The translations under genes and the position numbers were made by a program. A stretch of 24,104 bases of DNA from Saccoglossus kowalevskii (taxonomy: Eukaryota > Hemichordata > Enteropneusta > Harrimaniidae). Below are positions 10,204-22,266 of the stretch, piece by piece (positions within the stretch are counted from its first letter, which is position 1; each line of letters begins with the position of its first letter). The stretch is from NCBI RefSeq assembly GCF_000003605.2, contig NW_003140811.1, positions 267,505 to 291,608 of the forward strand, given 5' to 3'. The notes below the pieces were generated by a model. The model searched no databases. It was not told where the DNA came from and saw nothing but the letters and a program-made list of their open reading frames with translations.

Positions 10204-10981
10204 ATGGACATGTACAATTTTAATAAACGTTTTCATGGTTTACTCAAACGTAGTGCACAATCTGTGATTAATGATTTCGATGGCCTCAGAATTGAACACA
10301 TCCGTGTAATGCTCAGACCTGGTGAGTCATACTAGCAAAATGAAGTGGTCTGATTCCGTAATACTGTTTTTGAGTGCCTATATTTGTTCAAATTACCATG
10401 GTTTACTGAGTCGATATAACAAAAGCACGCTCACGTGAGCCTTGTCCTTTTCCGTTTTAATTTTACTAGCACAATTTTGCCACTCGGATTTTGAATAATT
10501 TAAACAAATCAATTACTTTTGTTTGTGTAACATAAATAATTGTGAGCTACAATGCGAGTACAGTCTAATATCAGATTTTTTAATGTATGACGTCAGATAG
10601 TTACCGGATGTTCTATATTGTAGGCTCAACGTGCAAACTGACTTACTTTTATATCGTGAGATATATACGAAATAAAAAAAATGTAAGTAGATAAAAACTG
10701 TTGTACAATGATTCATTGCGTCATTTCACAAACAATTGAATAAGAAATAACATACCGACCGAGAGTGGGGATTTAACTAAGAACAACAACACCAACGCAT
10801 GTGCGGGAATTGGGTCCCAGACGACGATAACAACGCATGCGCAGGTGACGACATCCCCGCTTTAAAACATGATATTGATAAGCGGGTTTTGAAACAAGTA
10901 TCCATCACGGAAGATGAAAAACGTTTAATAAATTTAAAAAATTGGCGGCATTTTTATACAATCAGTTTTAGAACGTTTTAA
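10204..10981 (+). CDS. Candidate small two-exon gene, unknown product (84-92 aa)
   Basis: Exon 1 (10204-10321) opens with ATG GAC ATG directly after an in-frame TAA and encodes VINDFDGLRIEHIRVMLRP near its end, finishing at a strong donor, G|GTGAGT (10322). Exon 2 would start at 10821 or 10845; the acceptors are GTCCCAG and ATGCGCAG. Both give the same frame with the leftover base of exon 1. It encodes DDIPALKHDIDKRVLKQ, then TEDEKRLINLKNW, ending at TAA 10979-10981. An AATAAA at 11047 follows 66 bases later. The charged, mixed composition looks protein-like, and strong donor, phase match, stop and poly(A) signal all fit together. Against it, both acceptors lack a good pyrimidine tract, the product is very short and I recognise no family. 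It could be chance or a fragment of a larger gene. Confidence 0.35.
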
Positions 10982-11046
10982 CATTTATTGTCTTGGTAAC
11001 AATATTACGCCATACTACACTCGTCATTTAATTTTCTGTATTGTTT

Positions 11047-11052
11047 AATAAA
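11047..11052 (+). terminator. Poly(A) signal candidate
   Basis: AATAAA, inside a longer A-run, lies 66 bases after the TAA of the candidate gene ending at 10981. The hexamer is common by chance in AT-rich DNA, so its value depends on that gene being real. Confidence 0.3.
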
Positions 11053-12402
11053 AAAAAATGGAACATATGTGATTACGTCGATGTATTCTGATACAAATAT
11101 TACCAATTCATGGAAGTAGTTCGATTTTATTGTCACATATTTGGGTGTATAATCTGACTTTTACAATTATTCCCCGTTGACCTTATATGCAAATTGTCTC
11201 ATTAATATGCAGAAATAGCATTTTAAGACAAATTTCGTTTCCACTGTTGCGGTTTTAACTTGCACATAGGGGAAGATTGATTTTGACGTAACTTATTTTT
11301 GGGTATACAAGTACATATTGGACTTTAATGGCAAACGGCGTAAACAAGGTACTTTACACGCGGTATATACGTTGTACGAAACATAATATTGTGGTGCTTT
11401 CATTGTGTAACACCCAAGAAGTCTTCAGCACGTCGAGTCTCACTGATACAAATCTTTCGGGATTCGAAGCAAATTGCAAGAATGTATTGTCGTTATCCGA
11501 AATGACAATATATTATCTACAGTCTGGGTTTAACGATTGCCGTAATTATGACATAACTGATATTGGAAAATTCAGCATCCGTATCTGATCATGAATGTTT
11601 TGACAGTTATAAGAGAATATGCAGTATTATAATAGATCGTACACAATTATTAATATATCAACGTTCCAACTCAGATGATAATAATCTCCAAACCCGAAGC
11701 TGAAAATAGCCATTCTGTAATGCGGGAAAATATTCCCGTCTCAGGTTATCGCACGCCAAGGCTTATAACGTGCGCGTCGCAAACTTTTTTCGTCAGAATT
11801 GCAGAAAAACAAAAATTTGAAACACAAATGTAGTCTGTGGCAATTATCGAAAAAAAAAACATCGACTTTAGAAAACAAGAGACTGTATTTCTTTATTCTT
11901 GGTTTAAGAAAAACTAGATATAACTTTCATATGATGTTATTATAAATTTACGGTGACCATGACGGGCATCTCTATATATCAGATTGGCCCATCTAAAATA
12001 TATCGTTCTGGCGGAGGAGATTGGAATCGTATTTTGTGAGTGATGTCCATTATTTGACAACCCAGTTACAAGGCTGATATAAGAGTAATAACTCCCATGG
12101 GACTTTCATGTGTAGGAATTAATGTAATTACGTCCATAATGCATATAGCAAATATGCTGAAATACCAATGCAAAACACGCGGTTAGAGTAAAATTAACAT
12201 TATTGATTCACCTCGGATATTAATCTCGACATCTGAATGAGAATGAATAGTAATGTATCTGTCTAATTCCAAACGCTGGTTACTTGACCTATTTAAAACT
12301 AATATATGGAATATATACGCCTAATCACTTAGTTTGGCAATGCCAAAAAATAAAATTCGAGAGCGTCATGCTTTTTTTTATGAGTTAATAAATGTGCGGG
12401 AG

Positions 12403-12465
12403 TGAGTGAATAATGATGGATGAATGAATGAATGTACGTACGTACGTACGAACGAACGAAAGAAT
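12403..12465. repeat. Compound tetranucleotide microsatellite
   Basis: An array changes unit along its length: GAGT-like, then GATGAATGAATGAATG, then GTAC repeats (GTACGTACGTACGTAC), then GAACGAACGAAAG. Each successive unit differs from the previous one by one or two bases, which suggests slippage after point mutations. The GTAC part is self-complementary. Confidence 0.85.
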
Positions 12466-13096
12466 AATGTTTCAGACCGCATCACGAGCATTCGAAAAGC
12501 CTCGCTATTGTGAGTTCTTGTTGCCAATGAATAGACATATGTTTTAAACATATCATCTATATCTAATGGAAAGCTCACACAGGCAAGAATACCCCTGGAG
12601 ATGTATCTTTACAAAGCTAGTCACTATGTACTCAATGCTAAAGCATAATAAAGCGAATACTTCAGTCCATTTCGCATCAACGCAGCATGGTTTGTGCAAA
12701 TGAAACTTGACAAACAGGGTAATAAACGAGGAACAAAGTCGTCGTGTTTATGTTTGTCATATTATCCGGAATACCACGGCACAGCGTAAGGTAACACGTT
12801 TTCTTTTAGAAAAAAACACGTCAACTGTCTGGAAGCCCATTTTCCACTTGATGTTATGCTGGGAATAACTGACGTTTCAAAACATATTAACAATAAAATT
12901 GCGTATACAGTACTGATGTAACTATAACAGAGCAATTGCTTGTTGTCGCGAAAATTGCGTTGTACTAAGCACCGCGTTACTATGGAATATACCGGAACTT
13001 GGCTACACGTTATTTCTATCATTCAGCTTTACTATATGCATTGCAGGCAGTGGCGCCGTATTGGTCAATGCTGATCAATTTGTGTAATTAAAAACG

Positions 13097-13555
13097 ATGG
13101 CTCGTTTTCAGAAAGCTGAACAATTGGACATTAAATATTTGTACTTACCAGAATTATACAATAGCACTAACGTGACTTCAGACTGTTCACCAGTTCGTCC
13201 AGAAAAGTCGATTATATGTCGACATGGTCGGTTCAAACGATTTTTTAATCAACCAAATTAGAAATGTGCAATTTTTCTACGTTCGAACAAAAACCGCCAA
13301 TTCAGCTCGAAGTGGTTAAAATACGCAGCGCATCGAGACGACAGTCACATCGGAGTGCTTGCAGATGACTTGATTTCGTCGTTCTTTTTAGAGAATGATC
13401 GCTTTACAGAAACGCCGCCCAAACTTGTATTCCGGAAAATGTTCAAGAGAGATGTCGTCTGGCTGTGTATGCCTGAGAATTATCGTTTGGTAAGAGCGAC
13501 GCATGCGCATCGTGACAATGCGTTTGTTGATTTGTGCGTTAATCGTGTGCCGTAG
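13097..13555 (+). CDS. Unknown reading frame split by one TAG; possible gene
   Basis: A frame begins at ATG 13097 in good context (ACGATGG), encodes 54 codons (MARFQKAEQLDIKYLY, later FKRFFNQPN), meets a single TAG at 13259-13261 and then stays open for another 98 codons to 13555. The second part includes KWLKYAAHRDDSHIGVLADD and KRDVVWLCMPENYRL. It reaches a strong donor, TTG|GTAAGA, at 13490, making 13262-13489 exactly 76 codons, phase 0 at both ends, preceded by AG. So either exon 2 starts at 13262 and the upstream ATG frame is coincidental, or one coding region has acquired a nonsense codon. The composition looks like a globular protein, but I recognise no family. A 66-base GT-AG intron (13490-13555) is also possible and would end the protein 13 codons later. 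Confidence 0.38.
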
Positions 13556-16500
13556 GTTTCGCGCCAAATTTGGAAAGTTATGCCAGTGGCGTACTAATCA
13601 AAACTACATTCTAAACAATTTGCACAGCAGCATAAAGTACTCTGACTGGGTCAAAATAGCGAAGAATATAAACAGATCACGTTTTCAGGAACGACGGTTA
13701 CATTATAAGCTTAGTGGGCCTAAAATATCCATTCACAGAAATTAACGGTTCGGTTACATTTGGAATATACAAATAAAAAATAATAGAAATATTTTTTTTG
13801 TTCGTGAAATTATATTTTTTCCCTCCAATGTCACGTTTATAGCACGTGATCAGAAACTTATATTTAATCAAATATGCGTATAAGCCATGTATAACTGTTA
13901 CACGTGATCGCTGACACAACCCTCGGTGTATAAAATCAATTTGCATCTATTGCATCCAATGATCGAAACAACAAATCGAATATACATCGTAATTCTCCAA
14001 GTCTGTACTTGCTTAGATTGCTTCTCTTTATAAACTGTAGTAATCGTGTTGGCAGGGGTCGCTGAGTTTCTGAGCAATCTATTATCACTCGCTTGTGTTT
14101 GCGAATTGTGCTACATGTATGATTCGGTTCATCATCGCGCCCATTCCGCCTGATCGGTATCGCTAATCTAATAGCTCTTATTTGACAGGAGAGTATCCAA
14201 TTTTGAAGAAATTAGTTGGCTATTAGTTCAATATCGCGACATTGTTTCGTATAAGCCGATAGTGTTGATTATGAAAAACATGAACTCAAACCAGGCTTTG
14301 ACCTATAAACTCATTCTGAAATCAGAGAGAGAGGGAGTGTAGCGAAACACTGTGAATGCCTTAGATATGTTATTACAGTGTGATATTAATTGTTCAACAC
14401 TATCGTTTTAGTTATCACATACTAATCTACGCACCAGTGTCATTGCCGTACTAACTTAACATCCGTTCTATACACGAACGTGGCGCGGTCTAATTTATAA
14501 AAGGAAGTCTATAATCAAACTGATATCTTTTTTTTTTTTATTAAACTGCGTGTGCGAATTTTCATTATGTTGGACAAAAGATGAGTCGTATACCATCACT
14601 GGTGTCTTATCTCGTATTATTGCCGGGAATAGTGTTGCATTGTCTACTGCAGCTATATACCGGTTTAGTTTGACTAATAGGTACACCGTGTGTTACATCA
14701 GATCGAGGCTGAGATTCAGCGAGTCCTTGGCCTTTCTAACAGGGCCGAGCTAGCCCGCTCGTGAGTGCTACACCCCTAGATCGTTGTAATATGAATACAT
14801 GTTCAGGATTATTTTTTCACAGAAATTTATTCCCAGATTTCTTGTGAATATGCAAAATGTCGATTAAGTTTAGTTTATGCAAACCCAATGAGCTGTATAC
14901 TAAGCCTACCAATCTCACCCTTTGCCGGTATGCGCCCCAAAAGTCTACATACACCCATACACGCACAACCGCGTCACATCATTCATGGCACCCTCAGTTC
15001 CGTTTAAACTTGTTAATGTAATAACATTCAAACGTCATGGGTTGGCAAGTTATATTGAGAATAGGCAAAATTCTCGGATTCGTATTCAACTCGCAAAATG
15101 GATCGCAGATATTCAGTTTGTGTATATGTGCCATGTGAGTATGGGAGCGAATGGACCCTGCAACAAATGAACAAAGATATAAAAGTCATTATTTGTAACG
15201 TGGCTATCTCACATGGTGCACCTTGCTAAAAACGATGAATGTTTTTAATCAGACGTGACCAGTCTTTGTTCCCCAATCTTTTAAATATAAAACATGTACG
15301 AAAACATATATACTTATTGCTGTCGAATACGTCCTACTCTATACGAATAGGTTTAAAGTTTATTATAAATTAAAGAGGTTGCGTTTGCAGGACGCGTTAG
15401 ATGAAAAATCAAAACCACTATTGCACGCATGCGCACTGATAGTTATTGTACGTACCACAACAATCAGTGCACGTGCGTATTCAATAATTTCATTGCTTCG
15501 TCGAACGGATAATCAATCAAATGTATACAGCCAGAAAAGTGTTTTCAGGTCAAGGTAAATCATATCAATACAGTATCTAAACAGAAATATTAAAAAAAAA
15601 CTTGTTCTCATCCATATTGCACCTAAGCATCACCATTCGCTTATCTCATTTCACAATAAGAAGTTATGCATGTAATAGAAAGTGAAATGCATCATGGGAA
15701 TAACACAATGCATGTGGAGATTCCATAAATCAACCATAAATTCATGTATATATTTGTTTTCAAAATATCTTTTGAATAATTATATTTTCAGACTGCAGCT
15801 ATGTGTAGATGTATATTTTCATATCACGTAACTTGATATCAGTCAATCTCTTCAGCGGCTAACAGGCGAGGGACTCACAAGCCGCAGAATTAACCGAAAG
15901 GGAAGATTCTCTAGAAAGCGATGCAGTAAGCCAGTAGATATCATTTTAAAACACAGTAGATTCCTTCCCGACGTAAACGGGCAGCAAAATATTGTGTCAT
16001 TTATTTAACATGTATTATTCGCTGAAATACCATGATGGATGTCATATAGTGATGTTATCATATCACCTAGGTAATCGACGATTGCAAAAGTTCTACTGAT
16101 TAGTGTACAATTGGATACTTGGGCGAGTTAAAACGGCACTCTGGTAACTTCTCACGATGCAGTCTTGCAACCCCGTCTCCATCTAATGTCATTTTTTTTC
16201 TGTGATTTTTCTTGTACACTCATCATTATATTGAAGCAGTACATTCCTAACCGCTGTATTCAGAGTCGTACGAATAAATAAAGCTTCTGGTAAATGCGCT
16301 CCCTTGGTGAGCTCACGTGGCACTCAGTGGCGATTGCCCCTCATACGTCGTCGCCGAGTACTAGTATACAGCATCAAATCAAGAAGCTTGTCAATATTCA
16401 GATAAATTACGTTGTCAGTATGCGGCTAAATTGAGCCGATAATCACAGTGCATTTCCAGTTATATTGCGTAAATTAGATCTCCCGTTATAAAGCACGGCG

Positions 16501-19155
16501 AGTGCCCACTCAGAACAATCATAAAGCGCAGTCACCCTTACACAGATTATGAACTGTGTAGACAGAGCTCTACTTACAGTCAATTTTGTCGAAGCGAACG
16601 ACATAATTCCTATGTTTATCACAGTCCATTCTATCTCGAATTTACGTACATTGGTAAATAAAAACAGCTGGAGTAAAAATACATGAAAGATCTTGTACCG
16701 TAACTGAATGATAATCGATTCGAAACAATATTCCAGTAGCTATTTGATGTTTCTGGACACAATTTCTGGTATATATGTCGTATTGTACCTTAGAAGGCGC
16801 ACTCAATTCACTAAACGGGGTCAGGATCTCGGTCGGATGTGACAGGATCTCGGTTGTATTTCGATCGACTCGACCGGTTGTCTGAATATAGATACGAAGC
16901 CTCTTTCATTGTCTAGACTCAAATGGCTTTACTCTCCATGACAACCGTTAATTAATTCCTCTTCCAGTATTTACCCGCGTGACAAGTGTTTTCTGAAGTA
17001 AGTTTTTTTTTTCGATTCGTGAGAAATAGAGAACGGCTAACCGAGAAAATGTATTTGCACATTAATTCAAAAACCACTGGAAATTAATTAAATTGGGAAA
17101 CCTATATAGATTTGGGACATTCTGTTATCATTATTTGGCATGCGCTCAAGTAGCACTGCGTATGTTTAAGTGGGATTTAATTCCGAAACAGTCAGTGGTA
17201 TACTCATTGACGGAAAAATTATGTCTAGAGTGAAAAAATAATAAAATTTTGACATAACATTTATAAATAATTCTGAATTAATATATAAATAGGTTTTTCT
17301 CGAAGCTTAATTTAGTGTTTCTTGGACATATTTGCAGGAAACGTTCATAAAAGTAATTTCGATTTCACCTCAGGAAAACTCCATACAAGTAGTACGTGTA
17401 TCTAAGACGTGACACACTTTAAGGCCAGTTTTTGACAGTTTCTTGTAATAGCTGCAAAAATATTCATTACTGATCAGTCTCACTTCTGAAAGGACAATTT
17501 GCGATCGAAAATAGGGTAGATCGTAACGAGAGCGAAGCTGTGAAATGTATGCATGCACATATGGGCCGGTGTGGGAGTTGCATTACTTTTCGGGCGTACC
17601 ACTGAGTCAGTAGATGAAATGTCACTAGAAATAGAATCGTGGGTATTAAAGACGGTTCATTTCAGGCGTTCACGCATGCGCGTGATGTCGTTATGAATAC
17701 TAATACATCGCGATTGAAATTATTAGATTTGCGTGAAATGGGGGACTGTGGCAGTTAAATAGCATTCATAGCGTGGTGCTCAGACGTGCAGGTGTGAATT
17801 ATTCGTATTATATTTCTCTTACTTATAACAGTGTTGGGTTATAGGCATAAATGAATATTTCATGAGAAGTGGTATTCGAAAATATGAAGTTATATATTCA
17901 TAATTGTAACGCAATAACAATGGGTGGCATTCGATATTAGCGCGACAACTGAACAAAACTGAAAACTAAAAATTCAATATGCAGTAATTGTGTTAATTGG
18001 TTGATAAATATATTTTGTTTCACTTGAATTCCGACAAAACTCGAAAATAGCAGTTGGACACTGCCATCTGTGTGCAATCTTTTTCTTTCACGAACAGTAT
18101 ATTTATGGTAGTAGATTTTGAGTTTTTCTAGGAAAGAAAAATGTTTGTCTTTCAACAAAATTGTCGAGGGCGCAAACATTTGAACGAGTTTTACAGCCTG
18201 AGTACTCCGCTAAAAGTTTATAGATAATATTTAATGTCTCCCGTCTCATCTTTCTAAAAAATATCCTTTGTAGCTACCGCGCGCCTACATTTAGATGGGA
18301 TAGACGAGTCTGGAGTAAAGGATATTTGGTTTGTTTGTAAACATTACTTTTTCTTTCGAATGCAACTCACAGTAAAACAATTCTTCTGCATAAATACGTA
18401 AACTGAGTAACAAACAAAAAATCGAAAAGTTGTAAACGTAATTTAGTGACGTCCCATATAGGCCCCCGCAATGCATGCATATACGTCTCTGTCTCAGGTC
18501 ACCGGCTCAAAAAACACATTTGAATGTACGGGCATGTGATTGCTCTGTCTTGTATTTCGTAAGACGGGTAACTATGTCATCTGGGTACTTTAACGTCCCA
18601 AAATTGATGCTAGCCAGTGTTACTTGCTAGCCAATTAACTACCGATTAGTGTAGACTGAACAATTTGTACTTATGATAATTTATTGCTTGGTATTCATGA
18701 TAAATATTTAATAGAAAAAATCAGGAATACAAATATTGTGTCGATAGAAACCGATGTCACATGACTTTGCGCGAATATCATTCCATAATCGTGGAGTGAA
18801 AACTATTCATCTCATTGCGATTCATGTTTATGCTGACCTATGACCTATTTCATGTGTATTAAAGGATTATTTGTCAATCGATGATACGAAACAAATTGAT
18901 TGAAACTATCTGCACACTATGATGAAATATTATATAAACAGCAATGAATAATTACTTTAATTGGGATTGGTTTAGGCTAGGATTAAAATGGATTTATCAT
19001 TTCTTCGTGTGTTGTTTTTATTATTATAGGCTTTCGAAATCCAGCCATTTCGAGTATACCCAAGATTGTAGATTTGGCTAAGTCACATGACTGTAGATGT
19101 TATCAAGTCTGCTTCATATCATGATGAGCATCGATTTCTCCGCAATAAAATGAAA
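13556..19155. other. Unassigned AT-rich spacer
   Basis: No gene is supported in about 5.6 kb. ORFs of 61-82 codons on both strands lack recognisable motifs. One stretch at about 14945-15134 ends at a strong donor (CAT|GTGAGT) but has only a weak acceptor. A direct duplication CAGGATCTCGGT occurs twice near 16823-16856. Occasional poly(T) and poly(A) runs are present, for example near 14530 and 15590. Confidence 0.45.
15425..15478. repeat. Imperfect palindrome with CATGCGCA-type ends
   Basis: ACGCATGCGCACTGA at the left pairs with TCAGTGCACGTGCGT at the right (two mismatches in 15), and the inner GTTATTGT partly pairs with ACAACAAT. The whole 54-base unit can form a hairpin. The left arm contains ACGCATGCGCA, close to an NRF-1-type site. 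Confidence 0.6.
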
Positions 19156-19324
19156 CTCTGCGATGAATAACGATCAGATATCGCGTTGTCACCAAATCCT
19201 ACACGGATGCAACTTGCAACTCGATATGTCTAACCCGGGGACAACAGCGTCTCATGATTTCAAGTTGGTTGCATCGTGAGTTAGACATGTCGTGGAAACA
19301 ACGTTGATTGTTCATCGCGGAGAC
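19156..19324. repeat. Inverted-repeat (foldback) segment, about 170 bp
   Basis: The outer arms CTGCGATGAATAACGATC (19159-19176) and GATTGTTCATCGCGGAG (19307-19323) are inverted copies with a few mismatches. CGTTGT..CCA occurs inside both. Further in, GATGCAAC and GATATGTCTAAC on the left recur inverted on the right, but in an order that makes these two inner stems mutually exclusive. The arrangement suggests a decayed MITE or foldback element. No target-site duplication was identified. Confidence 0.55.
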
Positions 19325-19416
19325 GTATCCCTATTTAAACTGATTTCGTAACAAGTAAATTACGGCCTGTGTACGTCTGCTTATTTGAATTCAATCAATA
19401 TAAAGACATATGTCGG

Positions 19417-19770
19417 CTACGATTGCTCCAGGCCATAGTACGTAACAAACCATGTAGGGTACATATAATGGAGACGGCGCTGGTCACCGGCTCTTGTATT
19501 TTTGCAAAGAGGAGAACAAGGAAAATTTAAATTGCCAGTACCTACAAGCTGTCGTGCAGAATAATAACGTGTCGTCTCGTTGTACCTGATAACAGGCGCC
19601 GCGTACATCCTCTGATTGTTCAGCGAGGAAATAATCTTATTGATGACACTCAGATTACCCAACCAGATTAACATAACCCATGGTCCCGGGCCAAGGGTAT
19701 GTGGTATACACGGCAAACAGATGTTACAATATATACTATCACTAGCACGGAAAGATCTGGCCGTCGACAT
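19417..19770 (-). CDS. Unassigned 117-codon ORF
   Basis: This minus-strand frame starts with ATG at 19770, runs 117 codons to TAG and is visibly richer in G+C than most of the window. It encodes CNICLPCIPHTLGPGPW followed by a hydrophobic WVMLIWLGNLSVI stretch, then a polar C-terminal half with several Tyr and Cys. I recognise no family. An overlapping plus-strand frame of 88 codons (19616-19882) shows that long open frames come easily here because of base composition. It could be a real small gene, an exon or chance. Confidence 0.2.
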   Translation of the reverse strand: MSTARSFRASDSIYCNICLPCIPHTLGPGPWVMLIWLGNLSVINKIISSLNNQRMYAAPVIRYNETTRYYSARQLVGTGNLNFPCSPLCKNTRAGDQRRLHYMYPTWFVTYYGLEQS

Positions 19771-21142
19771 ATTCAGATTACAGACACTAAATAGTGCGCC
19801 ACCACCGACAATTTTAAGGCGGCCCTTCGTTTTTTACGACTTCCGTGTATCAGAGGAAACCGAGTGTATCATATGTTGCTGAAGTTCAAGTCCAATTCAT
19901 ATTGTGTATCAATGGGCAAATTACTGAGCATAAGTGCAATGCGTGTTTTATTTTTCAGCCATTTTCAGGAAATACCAAATTTTTCAATGATAATTGGCTC
20001 CCGTCTCTTGAAAATAATTGTCCAGTGTTCATAATCCCAAGCGACCCGAAGAGAAAGAAAATACCTATTTTTAGTATGAAAGAATAACGTAATTTTATCT
20101 AACAACCGACATTATAAAGACAAGTAGTAGCCTGGTAGCAGTCTGTGTCAAGTCGTGCGTAAATGCCAGATGCCCGCCTTTCACATGGATATCGAGGATT
20201 CGACTACTCGGTAATGAAAAACAAGAGCACGGACATTGTATTCAGAATGGTGATAGTGCACCGTCGGTTGTAGCAAAAAAACGCACTCGTTAATTATTAT
20301 GATATTAAAAGTAAACCAGCGGTCCAGTTTTCTTTTTTTGTTACAGTGTGCCGTGTAAATCAACAGTTTCAGTATTCTCTAGGCGTGTCGCAACAAAATG
20401 CGGATTATCTGGAGAGATTCAAATGAGGTCTCGATAGAAAATAAATCTATGCCCTAATTCCTGCCAGTGGGTGAGGTAAATTGGTATTTAGAAATCAGTG
20501 AAAACGGGCTGTTTTTGATTTTGAAGAACTCTCATACGTCCTACCTATACGAGCCAGATGCCCCGATCCCTAACCCGCTTCCTTCAAGTTTGGGAAAAGC
20601 AGCTTTTCAATGTGAAACACAATTCATTATTATTTGTTCGAATGTTCATATCACGACTTCGATATCACTATAGCAACAGCGACCATCTTAACACCGTGAA
20701 GCGCCGTTGACAGAATAAATATAAAACAAGTGAAACGTCTTGCAAGGGTAAATAATTGTAAACTGCGAAACTCGTCATACATTCAAAAGCAGACGTAAAT
20801 CGACGAAAGCAATATGAAATCAGTTAAAATAGGTCTTGTATGATTTTAAATTATCAATTTCTAAACCCGGCGACATATACATTACGCCAATGGAAAGCAT
20901 TATACCGCCACGTCACCAATGAAATACAAAACAACAAAAGATGCTATTACGCACAATGGCATTTATCTCAACTGAATTTCTATGTACATGTGATACTGAA
21001 ATGTGTAATGGACAGATAGAGTATTTTCAGATTGAATAACGCTCACATTAAGGAAAGATATTATTACATTTATAAATAACGAATCTCTTGTCTGTCATCT
21101 CATTCAAAACTTTCATTTACCATATGTTGTTTGTAAACCATA

Positions 21143-21421
21143 TTATCGTGGAACACATTTATCGCTAGTCATTCGTATACATATACGTAACCGTCGCGTG
21201 ACTGTCGGACCTTGTTCAAAAACGACTAAACTCGCGATTTCCAGACAACTCTCCAATATTGGCGGCTGAAATTTACGAGATATACTCAGTGTTACTAAGT
21301 CCATATAAATATGTCCCAACTGTTCCAAGAATCTGTTTTCTAGTTGTTTACTGAGAAGTGTTTTCAGGCAAAGTAAATTAACACATTCGACGAGCCAGTA
21401 TTCCGTGACAAAGCATCGCAT
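21143..21421 (-). CDS. Unassigned 92-codon ORF
   Basis: The frame starts with ATG at 21421. The translation includes LLCLKTLLSKQLENRF, then LEQLGHIYMDLVTLSISRKF, then PPILESCLEIASLVVFEQG, and looks amphipathic-helical. The QLGHIYMDL stretch faintly recalls helical-repeat proteins such as exportins, but the match does not extend and is not relied on. A CAG acceptor-like site at about 21272 (minus) inside the frame means only part of it might be exonic. No supporting neighbours were found. Confidence 0.17.
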   Translation of the reverse strand: MRCFVTEYWLVECVNLLCLKTLLSKQLENRFLEQLGHIYMDLVTLSISRKFQPPILESCLEIASLVVFEQGPTVTRRLRICIRMTSDKCVPR

Positions 21422-22266
21422 TTCAAAACCCAGACATATTCAAATCTCGCATGATTGTATTGTGAATCATCAGTGTACATTTAAAACACGTGCCACTAAC
21501 TAGGAAGCCAATTATTTTGCAGCATGGAGGTAAAAGACAGTCTGTTACCTCCTTGTCTGTAGCTTTCTGCAACGTCTGCAACAACTGCTACTTACTTCTG
21601 CTTCCAAGTATTTAGATAGTTACACTCATGATAACATATTAACCATGCTGTTAAGAGAATAATTGCGTTCCGAAAGAAAAGCGTTGTGCATGTTGACAAT
21701 GATTACAAGTTGCTAACATTCATTGTTATCAAGGGAGAATCCATTGGCATACTGTTCAACAACTGTTTCCAAATGCATCTGATTCAAGTCAGTCGTGTTC
21801 AGGATACACCAAGTACGGGCTAAGATTTAAGCTAATCTCATATGAGGAATACCCAAACTTGTTAAGGTAGAAGACTACTTATAAATTAAAATATCCAGAA
21901 TTTAGTCATTTTGCAATAAAATTTATTCCAAGGCAATATAAGAATATGGATCTAAAAAAAGGTGGGGGTCAACAGCCTTTTTGTTTGAGAAATTGATGGT
22001 TGTGTTTTAGTGGATAGTGGCTATTTTGACACTATTATAACACTTTTACCACAGGTTCCTATGGCAGAGATATTATGCAATTACATCGCTCTGTAACATA
22101 TTTTCTGTAAGTTACAGTTTCCCACAACTCTTTCGTAGTTTGATTCGCCAAACGATTGTTTTAACGTAAACAAAGGCTGCGGAGCTGTAAATATATGCTT
22201 TACCTGGAAACCAGATGAGTTATTGTGCATCAAACACTACGACATGCAAGTTGGCCGTATTTGTCG

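Larger units (their letters stand above)
10982..13096. other. Unassigned spacer
   Basis: Apart from the poly(A) signal at 11047 and the compound microsatellite near 12415, nothing is supported. An ATG-started 86-codon frame at 11328-11588 (plus) and another of 86 codons at 12762-13022 (minus) have weak context and no recognisable motifs. Runs of A lie near 11050 and 11850. Confidence 0.45.
19325..22266. other. Spacer with two unassigned minus-strand ORFs
   Basis: Apart from the ORFs listed at 19417-19770 and 21143-21421, nothing is supported. A plus-strand acceptor-like TTTTATTTTTCAG at about 19959 precedes a short open frame ending at 20087 with a basic PKRKK stretch, which could be a terminal exon but has no supporting partner. 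The last 100-150 bases before 22267 are probably the 5' untranslated region of the retrotransposon whose ORF1 starts at 22539. Confidence 0.4.

Noticed and set aside
11328-11588. 86-codon ATG frame on the plus strand
   Set aside because: Weak start context, no recognisable motif and no splice or poly(A) partner; such lengths are expected by chance in 24 kb.
14945-15134. Possible exon ending in a strong GTGAGT donor
   Set aside because: The acceptor is weak and the translation resembles nothing; one good donor is not enough.
19960-20087. Possible terminal exon after a strong TTTTATTTTTCAG acceptor
   Set aside because: No upstream exon could be identified and the 42-codon product with a PKRKK stretch is not informative.
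21143-21421. Exportin-like pseudogene suggested by QLGHIYMDL
   Set aside because: The resemblance covers fewer than ten residues and stops on both sides; kept only as an unassigned ORF.
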